DNA of 64,000 nucleotides from positions 215,256 through 279,255 of the forward strand of contig JAJECI010000007.1 in the NCBI GenBank assembly GCA_022822065.1, in the 5' to 3' direction. Each line of letters opens with the position of its first letter. Position 1 is the stretch's first letter. The position numbers were made by a program, and so were the translations under genes. Shown here piece after piece: positions 18,857 through 28,001 of the stretch. The notes under the pieces are model-generated. The model worked only from the letters and a program-made list of their open reading frames with translations. It had not been told where the DNA came from and made no database searches. The DNA comes from Candidatus Dadabacteria bacterium (lineage in GTDB: Bacteria > Desulfobacterota_D > UBA1144 > Nemesobacterales > Nemesobacteraceae).

Positions 18857-20252
18857 AAAGCATAATTACGCACACGGCCGTAATAATAAACGCGCCGATA
18901 AAATTAAGCGCCAGTCCTTCCCTCGCCATGACCTTGGTTGGAAAAGCTCCCGCGCTGAACACCACCACATTCGGCGCCGTGGCAACCGGGAGCATGAACG
19001 CGCAGCTTGCGCTCATCGCCGCGGGCACCATCAGCAAGGCCGGTTCAATGTCTATCGCCATGGCGGTGGCCGCCAGAATCGGCATCATCAAGGTCGTAGT
19101 GGCGGTATTGCTCGTGAGTTCAGTGAGAAAAGTAATCGCAAGGCAGATAACGGCCAGTATCAAGACGATGTGCAGAACGCCAATACCGGAGAGCGCCTCT
19201 CCAAGAGCGGCGCTTAGCCCGGACGCCATAAAAGCCTTGGCGATCGCTATGCCGCCGCCGAACAAAATAAGAATTCCCCAGGGGATGCTGCTTGCGGTAT
19301 CCCAGTCAAGCAGCCTACCTCCCCTGCCGTTGGGCGCGAGAAACATCACTATGACGGCCGCAAGCGCCACGCTGGCGTCAGTGGCTCCCGGAACTCCAAA
19401 CCAGGTTTTCCAGCCGCCAAACGGCTCGCTACGCGTCATCCAGGCAACCGCAGTTAGCAAAAATACGATCAGCACGCGCGCCTCGTGACAAGTCCACTTT
19501 CCCACTTCGGGCATGCTGAAACCGCCCGAGCCGGTGAGGCGTCGCGTGAGATAAAGACCGATTATCGGAAGGAAAATCACGACGACCGGAATTCCCCAGC
19601 TCATCCAGGTAAGAAACGAAATCTCCACGCCGGTACTCTGGAAATAAATCTCGCTGAACACAAGGTTGGGGGGAGTTCCTATCGGCGTCCCGATGCCGCC
19701 TACGCTCGCCGCGTACGCGATTCCGAGCAGCAGGGGAACAGCAAGCGATCTATCCGATGATTTTTCCAAAACCGCTAGGGCCACGGGAAGCATCATAAGC
19801 GTCGTGGCGGTATTGGAAATCCACATGCTCAGCACCGCCGAAGCGGCCATGAAACCAAATACCAGCCTCCTGTTGCTCGAGCCTCCGAAGAAATTAACCA
19901 TGGTAAGCGCCAGACGCCTGTGCGCACCGCTTCCCGCCATCGCCGTTGACAGTATGAATCCTCCGAGAAGCAGCAATATAAGCGGGGCTCCGTAGGATTC
20001 GCTGATTTCCCTGGGAGAAAGAACGCCCAGAATAGGAAACAGGGCGAACGGTAAAAGCGAAGTCACCGGAATCGGTATGGGTTCAAACACCCACCACACC
20101 GCGCATACGGCGGAAACCGCGGCGGTCCAGCAAGCGTCACTTCCCCAGCCAAGGGATTTTAGTGTGAGAAAAAGGATAGCACCCAGAACAGGACCCGCGA
20201 CGAGAAAAAACAGAGAACTGCCGCTGTTTGGGAAGTCTTTCTTTCCGCACAT
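18855..20252 (-). CDS. SLC13/DASS-family sodium-coupled carboxylate carrier
   Basis: The 465-residue inner-membrane protein has about 11 hydrophobic segments and two inverted copies of the family SNT motif: WISNTATTLMMLPVALAV and ELTSNTATTTLMMPILAA. These form the Na+ and substrate sites in VcINDY. GTPIGTPPNLVF and MLPVATAPNVVVFSAG are also typical. Likely substrates are dicarboxylates such as succinate or malate, by family knowledge; a sulfate or phosphate specificity cannot be excluded. It is the last gene of a tight minus-strand run and starts one base after the gshA stop. Confidence 0.88.
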   Translation of the reverse strand: MCGKKDFPNSGSSLFFLVAGPVLGAILFLTLKSLGWGSDACWTAAVSAVCAVWWVFEPIPIPVTSLLPFALFPILGVLSPREISESYGAPLILLLLGGFILSTAMAGSGAHRRLALTMVNFFGGSSNRRLVFGFMAASAVLSMWISNTATTLMMLPVALAVLEKSSDRSLAVPLLLGIAYAASVGGIGTPIGTPPNLVFSEIYFQSTGVEISFLTWMSWGIPVVVIFLPIIGLYLTRRLTGSGGFSMPEVGKWTCHEARVLIVFLLTAVAWMTRSEPFGGWKTWFGVPGATDASVALAAVIVMFLAPNGRGGRLLDWDTASSIPWGILILFGGGIAIAKAFMASGLSAALGEALSGIGVLHIVLILAVICLAITFLTELTSNTATTTLMMPILAATAMAIDIEPALLMVPAAMSASCAFMLPVATAPNVVVFSAGAFPTKVMAREGLALNFIGAFIITAVCVIML

Positions 20253-20253
20253 C

Positions 20254-21474
20254 TTAGCAGTCCACGTCTCTTAGTACTTTTTCTATCTCATAGCCCGCGG
20301 CGATAGTCGCAACCTTGGAGACAAGATCAAATGCCGTAGGGATCCCGTTTGCCAAGGAATCATCGCACGGAAGAAACTCCATTCCCTTTGAGTTAAGGTT
20401 CTCAAGCTCGTCCCGAAGGGGGTTAACCCTGTAGAACATCCCCGCCACCTGGGACTGAACAAGGTAAACAACCGGCTCGCCGACAAGACCGTCCCCGACG
20501 CGAAGCGAGGTCGGTACGCCCTCCTGTATCACCACGTCCCGAACCGGCATTCCTCCCTTCGAAACCCGCATCCTCTTTCTGTCGCGCGAGTTCATCTCCA
20601 CTATGCTTCGCGGGTCGCTGACACTCGTAACAGCCATGCCGTAGGTGCCTGAATTGCTTTTAACGAAAAGCGAGGGCTCGTGGTCTATTTCTCTTTTCGA
20701 ATACTCGCTTCTTACCCTTGAGAGAATTTCTCCGGCTCTTTGGGAAACCCGTTCCCTGTCCTCGGGGAAATCGAAATCCACCCCGGTTTCCAAAACGGTT
20801 TCAACCGACATCACCCAAGGATCCACTTCCAGTATGCCGGCAAGTTCGCCGCAGAGACGGTTATAAAACTCGAAATGCACGTCTTTCTTTCTCGCGTGCC
20901 ACCCTATTTCAATGGGCGGCAGAACAGGCTGGCGCAAATTGTGCAGGGTTTTCGGACACCTCTCCGAAAAATCATTGTTTATCATTATGATGTCGGGAAT
21001 AAATCCGTCTATCACCGCCGAGCCTTCCTCCTGAAAAACCCGCTTCGCCTCGATCACCTGACCGCTTGCCGAACTGAACGAGACGGTCTCCCTTCGAAAT
21101 TCCTCGTTCGCGATGCCGATGCACACCTCGTAGCCCTCATCCTCCAGAACGGACTTTATTACCCAGACATTCTCCCAGTAGTAGGCGTTTTTGGTATTGA
21201 GCTCGGGAACCAAAAGGATCTTTTCGGCGCTTGGATACCTGGAAAAAAGATATTCCCTGAAGAGCTTTCCCGCATTTTTCCTGAATCCCGCGGAAAGATT
21301 GTTAAAGCCTGCGGGGAAAACGTTGGTATCTATGGGAGCAATCTTATGCTCGGAGAAACGCAGGTCGACGGAACTGTAGAGCGGTACCATCACCTTTTCG
21401 CAATGGGACTCTATCCAGCGGGAAATCTCCCCGCGCTTGCTAGCAATATTTCTTTCAAGTTGCTCTATAAGCAT
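20254..21474 (-). CDS. gshA: Glutamate-cysteine ligase, ATP-grasp-like type
   Basis: First step of glutathione synthesis. The 406 residues resemble the proteobacterial GshA family described from Acidithiobacillus rather than the E. coli type: VPLYSSVDLRFSEHKIAPIDTNVFPAGFNNL, LLVPELNTKNAYYWENV, MINNDFS, PPIEIGWHARKKDVHFEFY, FVKSNSGTYGMAV and VVYLVQSQVAGMFYRVN. No gshB is in the window. It lies between an RDD protein and an SLC13 carrier in an operon that also contains a thiol-disulfide protein, so a thiol-redox context is plausible. The ATG has no strong ribosome-binding site, so it may be coupled to the upstream gene, whose stop is 11 bases away. Confidence 0.85.
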   Translation of the reverse strand: MLIEQLERNIASKRGEISRWIESHCEKVMVPLYSSVDLRFSEHKIAPIDTNVFPAGFNNLSAGFRKNAGKLFREYLFSRYPSAEKILLVPELNTKNAYYWENVWVIKSVLEDEGYEVCIGIANEEFRRETVSFSSASGQVIEAKRVFQEEGSAVIDGFIPDIIMINNDFSERCPKTLHNLRQPVLPPIEIGWHARKKDVHFEFYNRLCGELAGILEVDPWVMSVETVLETGVDFDFPEDRERVSQRAGEILSRVRSEYSKREIDHEPSLFVKSNSGTYGMAVTSVSDPRSIVEMNSRDRKRMRVSKGGMPVRDVVIQEGVPTSLRVGDGLVGEPVVYLVQSQVAGMFYRVNPLRDELENLNSKGMEFLPCDDSLANGIPTAFDLVSKVATIAAGYEIEKVLRDVDC

Positions 21475-21485
21475 CGTACGCCAGA

Positions 21486-22274
21486 TCAGGCCCTCACGAC
21501 AAAAGTTCCGCAGAGACGGTCGCTGAGAGTCTTGCGTTGCGGGTCAAGAATCGAAAGCGCGAAACCCGTAAAAACGGTGGCCACAGAAAAAATCCAGCCG
21601 ACCCACCTGAGCAAATTCGTCTGAAACCCGGCAGGAGAGCCGTCACGCATCACCACACGGATGCCCGCAGCCGAGTTTCCAAGAGTTGTCCCGCTCCAAG
21701 AGGGGAGGAAAATGAAATAAGTGGTCGCAAGCACGTAAGCACCAAGGCATATCCACCCCCATATGGAAACAAATTCTCCGAAGCCCGGGAAAAAAGTTTC
21801 TCCGATGAGATTCGCCCCAGAGAAAAGCGCGGCGGTGGCAACACAAAGAGTAAACAGAAGATCGACGGAAAACGCGAAAAATCTCTCCCCGAAAGTCGCG
21901 GGAACCATTCCGTGGGGCAGGGGCGGCGGACTCTCCTCTTCTCTCTGCTCTTCCTTTTCCTGCTGCTCCTCTTGCTCCGTGATTTCCTCGCCCAGATCTC
22001 TTTCAAAGACAAGAAAATCCTCAAGTTCGCCCGAGGGTGACTCTTCGTCGCGAGGCTCGCCCGCCGGGCTGAGTTCAAACATTGCCCCGACTGTCTCGAC
22101 CCCGGCCAGAACATCGTCGGCAACGGGCTGGCCGCTCCCGTCAATAACCACCTCCGTACTCAACTCGTCTTCGTAGAGGTACTTGAAAATAGGTACGGGA
22201 GACAGGGCGGCCCCGCATTTTTTGCACTCCTCAAGATAATCAAAGCTCGTGTAACCGCACTCAGGACATTTCAT
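21486..22274 (-). CDS. Zinc-ribbon RDD-family membrane protein
   Basis: The 262 residues start with a short zinc ribbon (CPECGYTSFDYLEECKKCGAAL, two CxxC pairs). A Glu-rich disordered linker spans about residues 70-125. A C-terminal RDD domain follows, with GERFFAFSVDLLFTLCVATAALF, a second hydrophobic hairpin, and GNSAAGIRVVMRDG and DPQRKTLSDRLCGTFVV, the conserved Arg-Asp region that names the family. RDD proteins are membrane proteins, some implicated in ion exchange; a function here cannot be assigned. It sits between the disulfide protein and gshA. Confidence 0.8.
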   Translation of the reverse strand: MKCPECGYTSFDYLEECKKCGAALSPVPIFKYLYEDELSTEVVIDGSGQPVADDVLAGVETVGAMFELSPAGEPRDEESPSGELEDFLVFERDLGEEITEQEEQQEKEEQREEESPPPLPHGMVPATFGERFFAFSVDLLFTLCVATAALFSGANLIGETFFPGFGEFVSIWGWICLGAYVLATTYFIFLPSWSGTTLGNSAAGIRVVMRDGSPAGFQTNLLRWVGWIFSVATVFTGFALSILDPQRKTLSDRLCGTFVVRA

Positions 22275-22293
22275 GATCGGGACCCCGCCGAAG

Positions 22294-23337
22294 CTACATC
22301 CCGGAACTTTCGGATTTCAGGGAAAGACGGTAATCCACGGCGTTTCTAAGCGCCTCCATATTGGCCCCTCCCGAAATCACGAAGCCGTCAACCACGAATG
22401 TCGGTGTGCCGCTTACTCCGATTGATTTCCCCTCATCCATTTCCGAAGCGACTCTCCGTCTGGTTTCCTCGGATTCAACGCACTGATTGTATTTTTTCAT
22501 GTCAACTCCGAGTTTGCTCGCCATCCCCGCAAAGGTTTCCCTGGCGTCGGCAACCTTTATCTCACCCTGCTTTTCGAAAATGGCGTCGTGGAGCTCCCAG
22601 AATTTCTCGTTTGCCTGGTCATAGACGCAAAGAGAAGCGATCGAAGCTTCTTCGGCCCACTTGTGAAACGAAAGCGGGAACTGCTTGTAAAATAACCTGA
22701 CTTTGCCTTGGTAATCCTTGAGAAAGTCCGCGACATCGTTTGCGGCCCGGGCACAGTAGCCGCATTGAAAATCCGAGTACTCAACCACGGTTACCTGGGC
22801 ATCGGGATTTCCTTTTGAAGGAACATTCTCAAGGGAGATCTTCTTGGCGGTCTCGGCCGCGGGATCTTTGTCGAGACTTTCAAGCCTGCCGACTGTTATT
22901 GTTTTGCGGTCGCCTGAAACCAGAATTGGAACCTGTCCGCCTTCTGAGGCAAGAAAACCTTGCCTGACCCCCGGAATACCTGTTTCCTCCATCTCATTCA
23001 CGTTTACGATGGGAACGTTGCCCATTATTAAGAATCTCCCGTCACGACTTACAAGAAACGGGAAGCTCCGGCTTTTGCCGTCAGGAAATCCGATTTCGTA
23101 TTTCCCCTCCTTGAATCCCTTCATCTCAGAATCTTTCCCCTTAACCGCCTTTACCGTAAAACCGGCTGGAAGATAAACCCCGTAGCGGTTCTTGAAGTGG
23201 TACTCAAGTTTCCCGGAGTCAACGTTATCGAGCGCGAAGAGGCTAGCAGGGGAAAGAAAAACCGCTGCCATTATTACTGAAACAACCGTCGCAAAAACAG
23301 ATTCTCTCGCCTTCACGGCGAATATTTTTTTTCTCAT
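22294..23337 (-). CDS. Secreted DsbA/DsbC-like thiol-disulfide protein
   Basis: The 347-residue precursor has a signal peptide (about residues 14-35, SVIMAAVFLSPASLFA). The N-terminal ~130-residue domain resembles DsbC/DsbG-type dimerisation or pre-domains. A thioredoxin-like DsbA fold follows, with VTVVEYSDFQCGYCARAANDV (active-site CGYC near residue 192), FYKQFPLSFHKWAEEASIAS and the cis-Pro loop GVSGTPTFVVDG. An additional Cys lies in NQCVES. It would catalyse disulfide exchange in the periplasm. AAGGAG precedes the ATG. It is positioned 21 bp after purB. Confidence 0.88.
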   Translation of the reverse strand: MRKKIFAVKARESVFATVVSVIMAAVFLSPASLFALDNVDSGKLEYHFKNRYGVYLPAGFTVKAVKGKDSEMKGFKEGKYEIGFPDGKSRSFPFLVSRDGRFLIMGNVPIVNVNEMEETGIPGVRQGFLASEGGQVPILVSGDRKTITVGRLESLDKDPAAETAKKISLENVPSKGNPDAQVTVVEYSDFQCGYCARAANDVADFLKDYQGKVRLFYKQFPLSFHKWAEEASIASLCVYDQANEKFWELHDAIFEKQGEIKVADARETFAGMASKLGVDMKKYNQCVESEETRRRVASEMDEGKSIGVSGTPTFVVDGFVISGGANMEALRNAVDYRLSLKSESSGM

Positions 23338-23358
23338 ATTGTGGAAGCTCCTTGCCAG

Positions 23359-24657
23359 TTATGACTTACCGAAAACAGTGGCAAAGATATAGTCTATGTT
23401 TTTTAGATCTTCTTCAAGTTCAAAGCACGAATCGATCTCTTTATCCGAAAGTATATCCATTATCTGCCCGTCGCTTTTCAACATTTCCCGGAAATCCTTT
23501 TTCTCCTCCCAGCACTGCATGGCGTTTCGCTGAACGAGCAAGTAGGCCTCTTCCCTTGAAAGACCCTTTTTTACGAGCTTAAGCAGAACCTTCTGGGAAA
23601 AAACCAGTCCCCGGGTAGCCCAGATGTTGCTCTCGAGCTTTTCGGGATAGACCCGCAGACCCTCGATGAGACCGCAGAGCCTCTCAAGCATGAAGTCAAC
23701 CAGTATGGTTCCGTCAGGACCTATAACCCTCTCGACTGAAGAGTGGCTTATGTCCCTTTCGTGCCAGAGCGCGATGTTTTCAAGGGCAGCGATAGAGTGG
23801 GACCTTACTATCCTTGAGAGCCCGCAGAGGTTCTCCGAAAGCACCGGGTTTCTCTTGTGCGGCATGGCGGAAGATCCCTTCTGTCCCTCCGTAAACGGCT
23901 CTTCCATCTCCCCTACCTCGGTTCTCTGGTAATGCCTTATCTCGGTAGCTATTTTCTCCACCGAAGCCGCTATGAGGGAAAGACAGAGAAAATACTGCGC
24001 GTAGATGTCTCTTTGTATCACCTGTGTCGATATCCCCGCGGGACGGAGCCCAAGCAATCCGCATGCGTAACGCTCAACCTCCGGAGTTATATTGGAGTAG
24101 GTGCCGACGGCGCCCGACATCATCCCCACGCTCACGGCGTCCCGCGCGGCATTCATTCTCTCAAGGTTCCTTTTCATCTCGTCATACCAAAGGGCAAACA
24201 CCAAACCCAGAGTTCTGGGTTCGGCGTGTATGCCGTGGGAACGCCCGATCATCGCAGTGTCCTTGTAGTCAAACGCCTTTTCGCGGAGAATCCCGAGCAG
24301 CTTCTCAAGACCCCCGACTATCAGTCCGCCCGCCTCGCGAAGCTGTATCGAAAAAGCGGTGTCAAGAACATCAGAAGAGGTCATTCCGAGATGAATGAAC
24401 CTCGAATCATCTCCGACATGCTCGGAAACGCAGGTGAGAAAAGCCAGGACGTCGTGCTTAAGTTCGGTTTCAAGCTCGGCGATTCTTTCTACGTCGAAGC
24501 CGGCTTTTTCCTTTATGTTGGAGAGGGCATCAGCGGGAATCTCGCCGTAATTCGCCCACGCTTCGCAGACGGCGAGTTCCACATCGAGCCAGATGCGGTA
24601 GCGGTTCTCATCCGACCATATCCGCGACATTTCCTCTCTGGAATATCTTGAGATCAA
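23359..24657 (-). CDS. purB: Adenylosuccinate lyase
   Basis: Catalyses two fumarate-releasing steps of purine synthesis (SAICAR to AICAR, and adenylosuccinate to AMP). The superfamily signature GSSAMPHKRNPVLSEN is near residue 265, with TSSDVLDTAFSIQLREA, GRSHGIHAEPRTLGLVFA and ISHSSVERVIGPD. At 432 residues it matches the short bacterial form. It starts with TTG in a 4-bp overlap (TTGA) with the stop of the upstream metallo-hydrolase gene, indicating coupling. Confidence 0.95.
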   Translation of the reverse strand: MISRYSREEMSRIWSDENRYRIWLDVELAVCEAWANYGEIPADALSNIKEKAGFDVERIAELETELKHDVLAFLTCVSEHVGDDSRFIHLGMTSSDVLDTAFSIQLREAGGLIVGGLEKLLGILREKAFDYKDTAMIGRSHGIHAEPRTLGLVFALWYDEMKRNLERMNAARDAVSVGMMSGAVGTYSNITPEVERYACGLLGLRPAGISTQVIQRDIYAQYFLCLSLIAASVEKIATEIRHYQRTEVGEMEEPFTEGQKGSSAMPHKRNPVLSENLCGLSRIVRSHSIAALENIALWHERDISHSSVERVIGPDGTILVDFMLERLCGLIEGLRVYPEKLESNIWATRGLVFSQKVLLKLVKKGLSREEAYLLVQRNAMQCWEEKKDFREMLKSDGQIMDILSDKEIDSCFELEEDLKNIDYIFATVFGKS

Positions 24658-25472
24658 ATTGTTATAACCTCCCCGGCCGTACTTCGCGGAGCTACCGCCA
24701 AGTCAACGCGGCCTTCAGCGCCTCTTCGGCGCAGAATTTCAAGCGAGCATCCAAGCGCCATCTCGGGAGTGTTGTTCCTCTCGCTTAGGTGCGCCAGCAG
24801 AACGTGCTTTAACCCGTCGTGCAGAACATCGCCCAGAAGGGATGCCGACTGATCATTCGACAGGTGCCCGTGCCCCCCGCTTATTCTCTGCTTGAGGTAT
24901 GCCGGGTAGGAGCCCGAGAAAAGCATTTCCCTATCATGATTCGACTCGAGAACGAGCGCGTCGCAGTTTTTAAGACTCTCCCTTACAAGCGCCGTGGGTT
25001 TTCCTATGTCGGTCACTACGCCTACTTTGACCCGACCGTCGGTTACGGTGAAACCGACTGGGTCGATCGCGTCATGCGCCACCGAGAATGGAGTAAGGGT
25101 AAGATCGTTTATGCGAAACGGCTCTTCTGAGTCAAACTCCCTCAGCTTTTCTATCCCGCCGTTTGACGAATGTGAAGCCTCGGCGCCGTTTCCGTTATTG
25201 CGTCCGTTTCTTTTTCCTTTCCAGAAACCAACGGTTTCGCCCGACACGTAAACGGGCACTCCGGACATTCTCCCGACAGCTCTCGAGTGGTCCTCGTGCT
25301 CGTGCGAAAGCACCACGGCGTCAAGATCGGTCACGGCTATACCCATATCCGCGAGACTCCGCGAAATCCTTCTGAAGCTAATCCCCGCGTCAATCAGTAT
25401 TTTCGAGTATTTCGACTCAAGATAAAGCGAGTTGCCAGAACTGCCGCTGGCAAGAGTGCAGAATTTCATCAT
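24654..25472 (-). CDS. Metallo-beta-lactamase-fold hydrolase, YycJ/WalJ-like
   Basis: I start at the ATG at 25472 (MMKFCTLASGSSGNSLYLESKYSKILIDAG), the canonical YycJ-like N-terminus. The metal-binding motif HEHEDH lies about 65 residues in, with later conserved SVAHDAIDPVGFTV, VTDIGKPT, LVLESNHD and SGGHGHLSNDQS, and HLSERNNTP near the end. Family members act as exonuclease-like enzymes in DNA repair or cell-wall-linked regulation in other bacteria; the exact role here is unknown. It heads the operon purB, disulfide protein, RDD, gshA, SLC13. Confidence 0.85.
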   Translation of the reverse strand: MMKFCTLASGSSGNSLYLESKYSKILIDAGISFRRISRSLADMGIAVTDLDAVVLSHEHEDHSRAVGRMSGVPVYVSGETVGFWKGKRNGRNNGNGAEASHSSNGGIEKLREFDSEEPFRINDLTLTPFSVAHDAIDPVGFTVTDGRVKVGVVTDIGKPTALVRESLKNCDALVLESNHDREMLFSGSYPAYLKQRISGGHGHLSNDQSASLLGDVLHDGLKHVLLAHLSERNNTPEMALGCSLEILRRRGAEGRVDLAVAPRSTAGEVITI

Positions 25473-25670
25473 GTTTCGTCCACGCGAAAACCGGCCGTGT
25501 GGAAAATCAAAAAGCCGGTCCATTCCGCCCGGAATGTGGTAATTATAACTGACTAGCGAAAATCGGTGAAAAACCTCCGGTCGCCTCCCCGCACCCGCAA
25601 CGGGGAACTTGTTAAAACTGAAGCCGTCATATATTCTATAGTTTGCTCCCTCGGAAGGGCCGGATTATTA

Positions 25671-26657
25671 ATGAGACTTTCGATTACATTGTCCATAGCG
25701 TTTGCACTTGTGGCGTTTGCCCTCGGCCCCGACTACCTTTCACTTTCCCAGTCGGTTCTCACGGCTATCGGCTGCGGAATATTCGCTTTTGCGGTTCTTG
25801 CGGGTTTCCGGATGCTTTTCAGGAAAATCTCGCTTCGCCAGGCACTCGGGATCTCAGTCGGAATGCTCACAGCCACTTTCATATACCTTGCGGTGCTCAC
25901 TGTTCTCAACAGCTTTCCGCTAGCCGACCCCCTCCTTCCGCACGTAAAAGTGGGAATCTTTCTGCTTCTTGTTTGCATAGGCGCGGTAATAGGTTTTGAC
26001 AAAACCTCCCTTGCCGGAGCAGCGTCCGACTCGTTTTTCAAGCAGCCGGAGGCGCTTGCCCCGAAAATACTCGATACGAGCGTCATAATAGACGGGCGCA
26101 TTGCCGATATTGCCGAAACGGGATTTCTCCAGGGGGAGCTCATAATACCCAAGTTCATCATACAGGAACTTCAGTACATAGCGGATTCCCCTGACCCCGC
26201 GAGAAAAACGCGCGGCAGAAGGGGGCTTGACATCATAAACAGGATGCAGAATGAGATCCCTTTGATAAGCGTCAGCATCACCGATCATGATTTCGAACAC
26301 ATAAAAGACGCGGACATAAAACTCATCGAGCTCTCGAAGAAACTGAACGGAATACTGATCACCAATGACTATAACCTAAAGAAGATCGCCGACCTCGAAA
26401 AAATCACCGTGCTCAACATAAACAACCTGAACCACGCTCTTAGGCCCGTTGTGGAACAGGGACAGACAATAAAAATAAGCCTCGTAAAGCCCGGAAAGGA
26501 GCAGCATCAGGCGGTCGGTTATCTCGATGACGGAACCATGGTGGTAACGGACAACGCATCAAGACAGATAGGAAAAGACGTGGACGTTTCGGTGAGAAGC
26601 ATGGTTCAGACGCCGACCGGAAGGATAGTTTTCGCAAAACTGAAAAAAGAGGGCTGA
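25671..26657 (+). CDS. PIN/TRAM-domain membrane protein (YacL-like)
   Basis: The 328-residue reading begins at an internal ATG (MRLSITLSIAFALV) just before the first membrane segment; a GTG at 25566 would add 35 poorly conserved codons. Four membrane segments are followed by a PIN ribonuclease domain (KILDTSVIIDGRIADI with the first catalytic Asp, ELQYIADSPDPARKTRGRRGLDII, and LITNDYNLKKIADL with later acidic residues). A C-terminal TRAM-like RNA-binding domain (GQTIKISLVKPGKEQHQAVGYLDDGTMVVTD) completes it. The family is widespread, often next to ispD or ispDF as here, with unclear in vivo RNA targets. Confidence 0.88.
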   Translation: MRLSITLSIAFALVAFALGPDYLSLSQSVLTAIGCGIFAFAVLAGFRMLFRKISLRQALGISVGMLTATFIYLAVLTVLNSFPLADPLLPHVKVGIFLLLVCIGAVIGFDKTSLAGAASDSFFKQPEALAPKILDTSVIIDGRIADIAETGFLQGELIIPKFIIQELQYIADSPDPARKTRGRRGLDIINRMQNEIPLISVSITDHDFEHIKDADIKLIELSKKLNGILITNDYNLKKIADLEKITVLNINNLNHALRPVVEQGQTIKISLVKPGKEQHQAVGYLDDGTMVVTDNASRQIGKDVDVSVRSMVQTPTGRIVFAKLKKEG

Positions 26658-26662
26658 CCCCC

Positions 26663-27853
26663 GTGAGTACCCCCAAAGTCTCAGCCGTAGTGGCGGCCGC
26701 CGGTCTTTCGAAAAGATTCTCCCCGCACGGGAAAAAACAGTTCGCCGCACTTGGCGGAAAACCCCTTCTTACCTACTGCCTTTCCACTCTCGAGTCGAGC
26801 GAACTCATAACAAGCGTAGTGGTCGCAGTGCCCGAGGACGAAATTCCGCGCTCAAGGGACCTGCTCGAGAGTTTCGGGCTTGAAAAAATCACCTCGGTTG
26901 TCGCCGGGGGCGAAAAAAGGGGTGTATCCGTAAGAAACGGTTTTCGCGCCATACCTCCGGACAGTGACATGGTGCTCATTCACGACGCCGCAAGGCCTTT
27001 TGTCGATGACAACACAATTAAAAGAGTCATAAAGGGATGTGCCCGCACAGGCGCTTGCATATGCGCCGTTCCCGTTACGGACACCTTGAAGCGGGCACAG
27101 GAACCCGGACCGCTCGTTTCGGAAACGGTTTCGAGGGAAAAGCTCTGGAGGGCCCAGACCCCGCAGGTTTTTCGCCGGGAAATACTCGAAGAAATCTATT
27201 CATCCGTCAGTACCGAGGATCTCGGTGCGACAGACGAATCGGCGCTTGCGGAAGCAAAGGGAATAGGGGTAAGCGTGGTAGAGGGAAACGATCTTAACAT
27301 GAAAATCACGACCGCGGCCGATTTCAAAACAGCGGAACTTATCGTAAGCGAAGGAGAAGTGTCAATGTACAGAACAGGAACGGGGTTTGACGCGCACGCG
27401 TTTTGCGAGGAAAGAGCACTCATACTGGGCGGCGTTGAGATTCAGGGCTGCCGAGGGCTTGCCGGCCATTCAGATGCCGACGTACTCTCCCATGCGGTAG
27501 CAGACGCTATCCTGGGAGCTATCGGCGAAGGAGACCTGGGAAGACATTTTCCGCCGAACGATCCGAAATACAAAAACGTATCAAGCCTTGTAATTCTATC
27601 CCAAGTCGCCCGGATGATGGCAGACAAAGGCTACCGTATAGAAAACATTGACTGCACCGTGGTGTGCGAGGAACCGAGAATCTCCCCTCATTCATCCGCC
27701 ATGGAGGAGAGAATCGCCGACGCTTTGGGAATCTCAAACAACGCTGTAAACATAAAGGGAACTTCAACTGAGGGACTGGGGTTTACGGGAAGGAAGGAAG
27801 GCGTAGCAGCCATGGCTTCAGCATGCCTGAGCCCTCGTTCATCAAAACCATAG
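26663..27853 (+). CDS. ispDF: Bifunctional IspD/IspF isoprenoid enzyme
   Basis: Fusion of two non-consecutive MEP-pathway enzymes. Residues 1-230 are IspD (cytidylyltransferase): AVVAAAGLSKRFSPHGKKQF, VLIHDAARPFV and AQTPQVFRREIL. Residues about 235-390 are IspF (2C-methyl-D-erythritol 2,4-cyclodiphosphate synthase): GTGFDAHAF, GHSDADVLSHAVADAILGA with the zinc-binding Asp and His, and NIKGTSTEGLGFTGR. The 396-residue length fits the known fusions. It starts with GTG six bases after the PIN/TRAM stop, so the two are probably co-transcribed. Confidence 0.95.
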   Translation: MSTPKVSAVVAAAGLSKRFSPHGKKQFAALGGKPLLTYCLSTLESSELITSVVVAVPEDEIPRSRDLLESFGLEKITSVVAGGEKRGVSVRNGFRAIPPDSDMVLIHDAARPFVDDNTIKRVIKGCARTGACICAVPVTDTLKRAQEPGPLVSETVSREKLWRAQTPQVFRREILEEIYSSVSTEDLGATDESALAEAKGIGVSVVEGNDLNMKITTAADFKTAELIVSEGEVSMYRTGTGFDAHAFCEERALILGGVEIQGCRGLAGHSDADVLSHAVADAILGAIGEGDLGRHFPPNDPKYKNVSSLVILSQVARMMADKGYRIENIDCTVVCEEPRISPHSSAMEERIADALGISNNAVNIKGTSTEGLGFTGRKEGVAAMASACLSPRSSKP

Positions 27854-28001
27854 CCCTCAGAAACCGCCGTCATTCTCAAGCTTCCCCGCAATACAGAAAT
27901 TCACTGCACCGCTAAAAACTAAACTTGAAAAAAGGTAGCGATCCAATAGAATTAGATGGGAATAATGACTATGCATCAATGACACTTAAAGGAGTTTGAG
28001 T

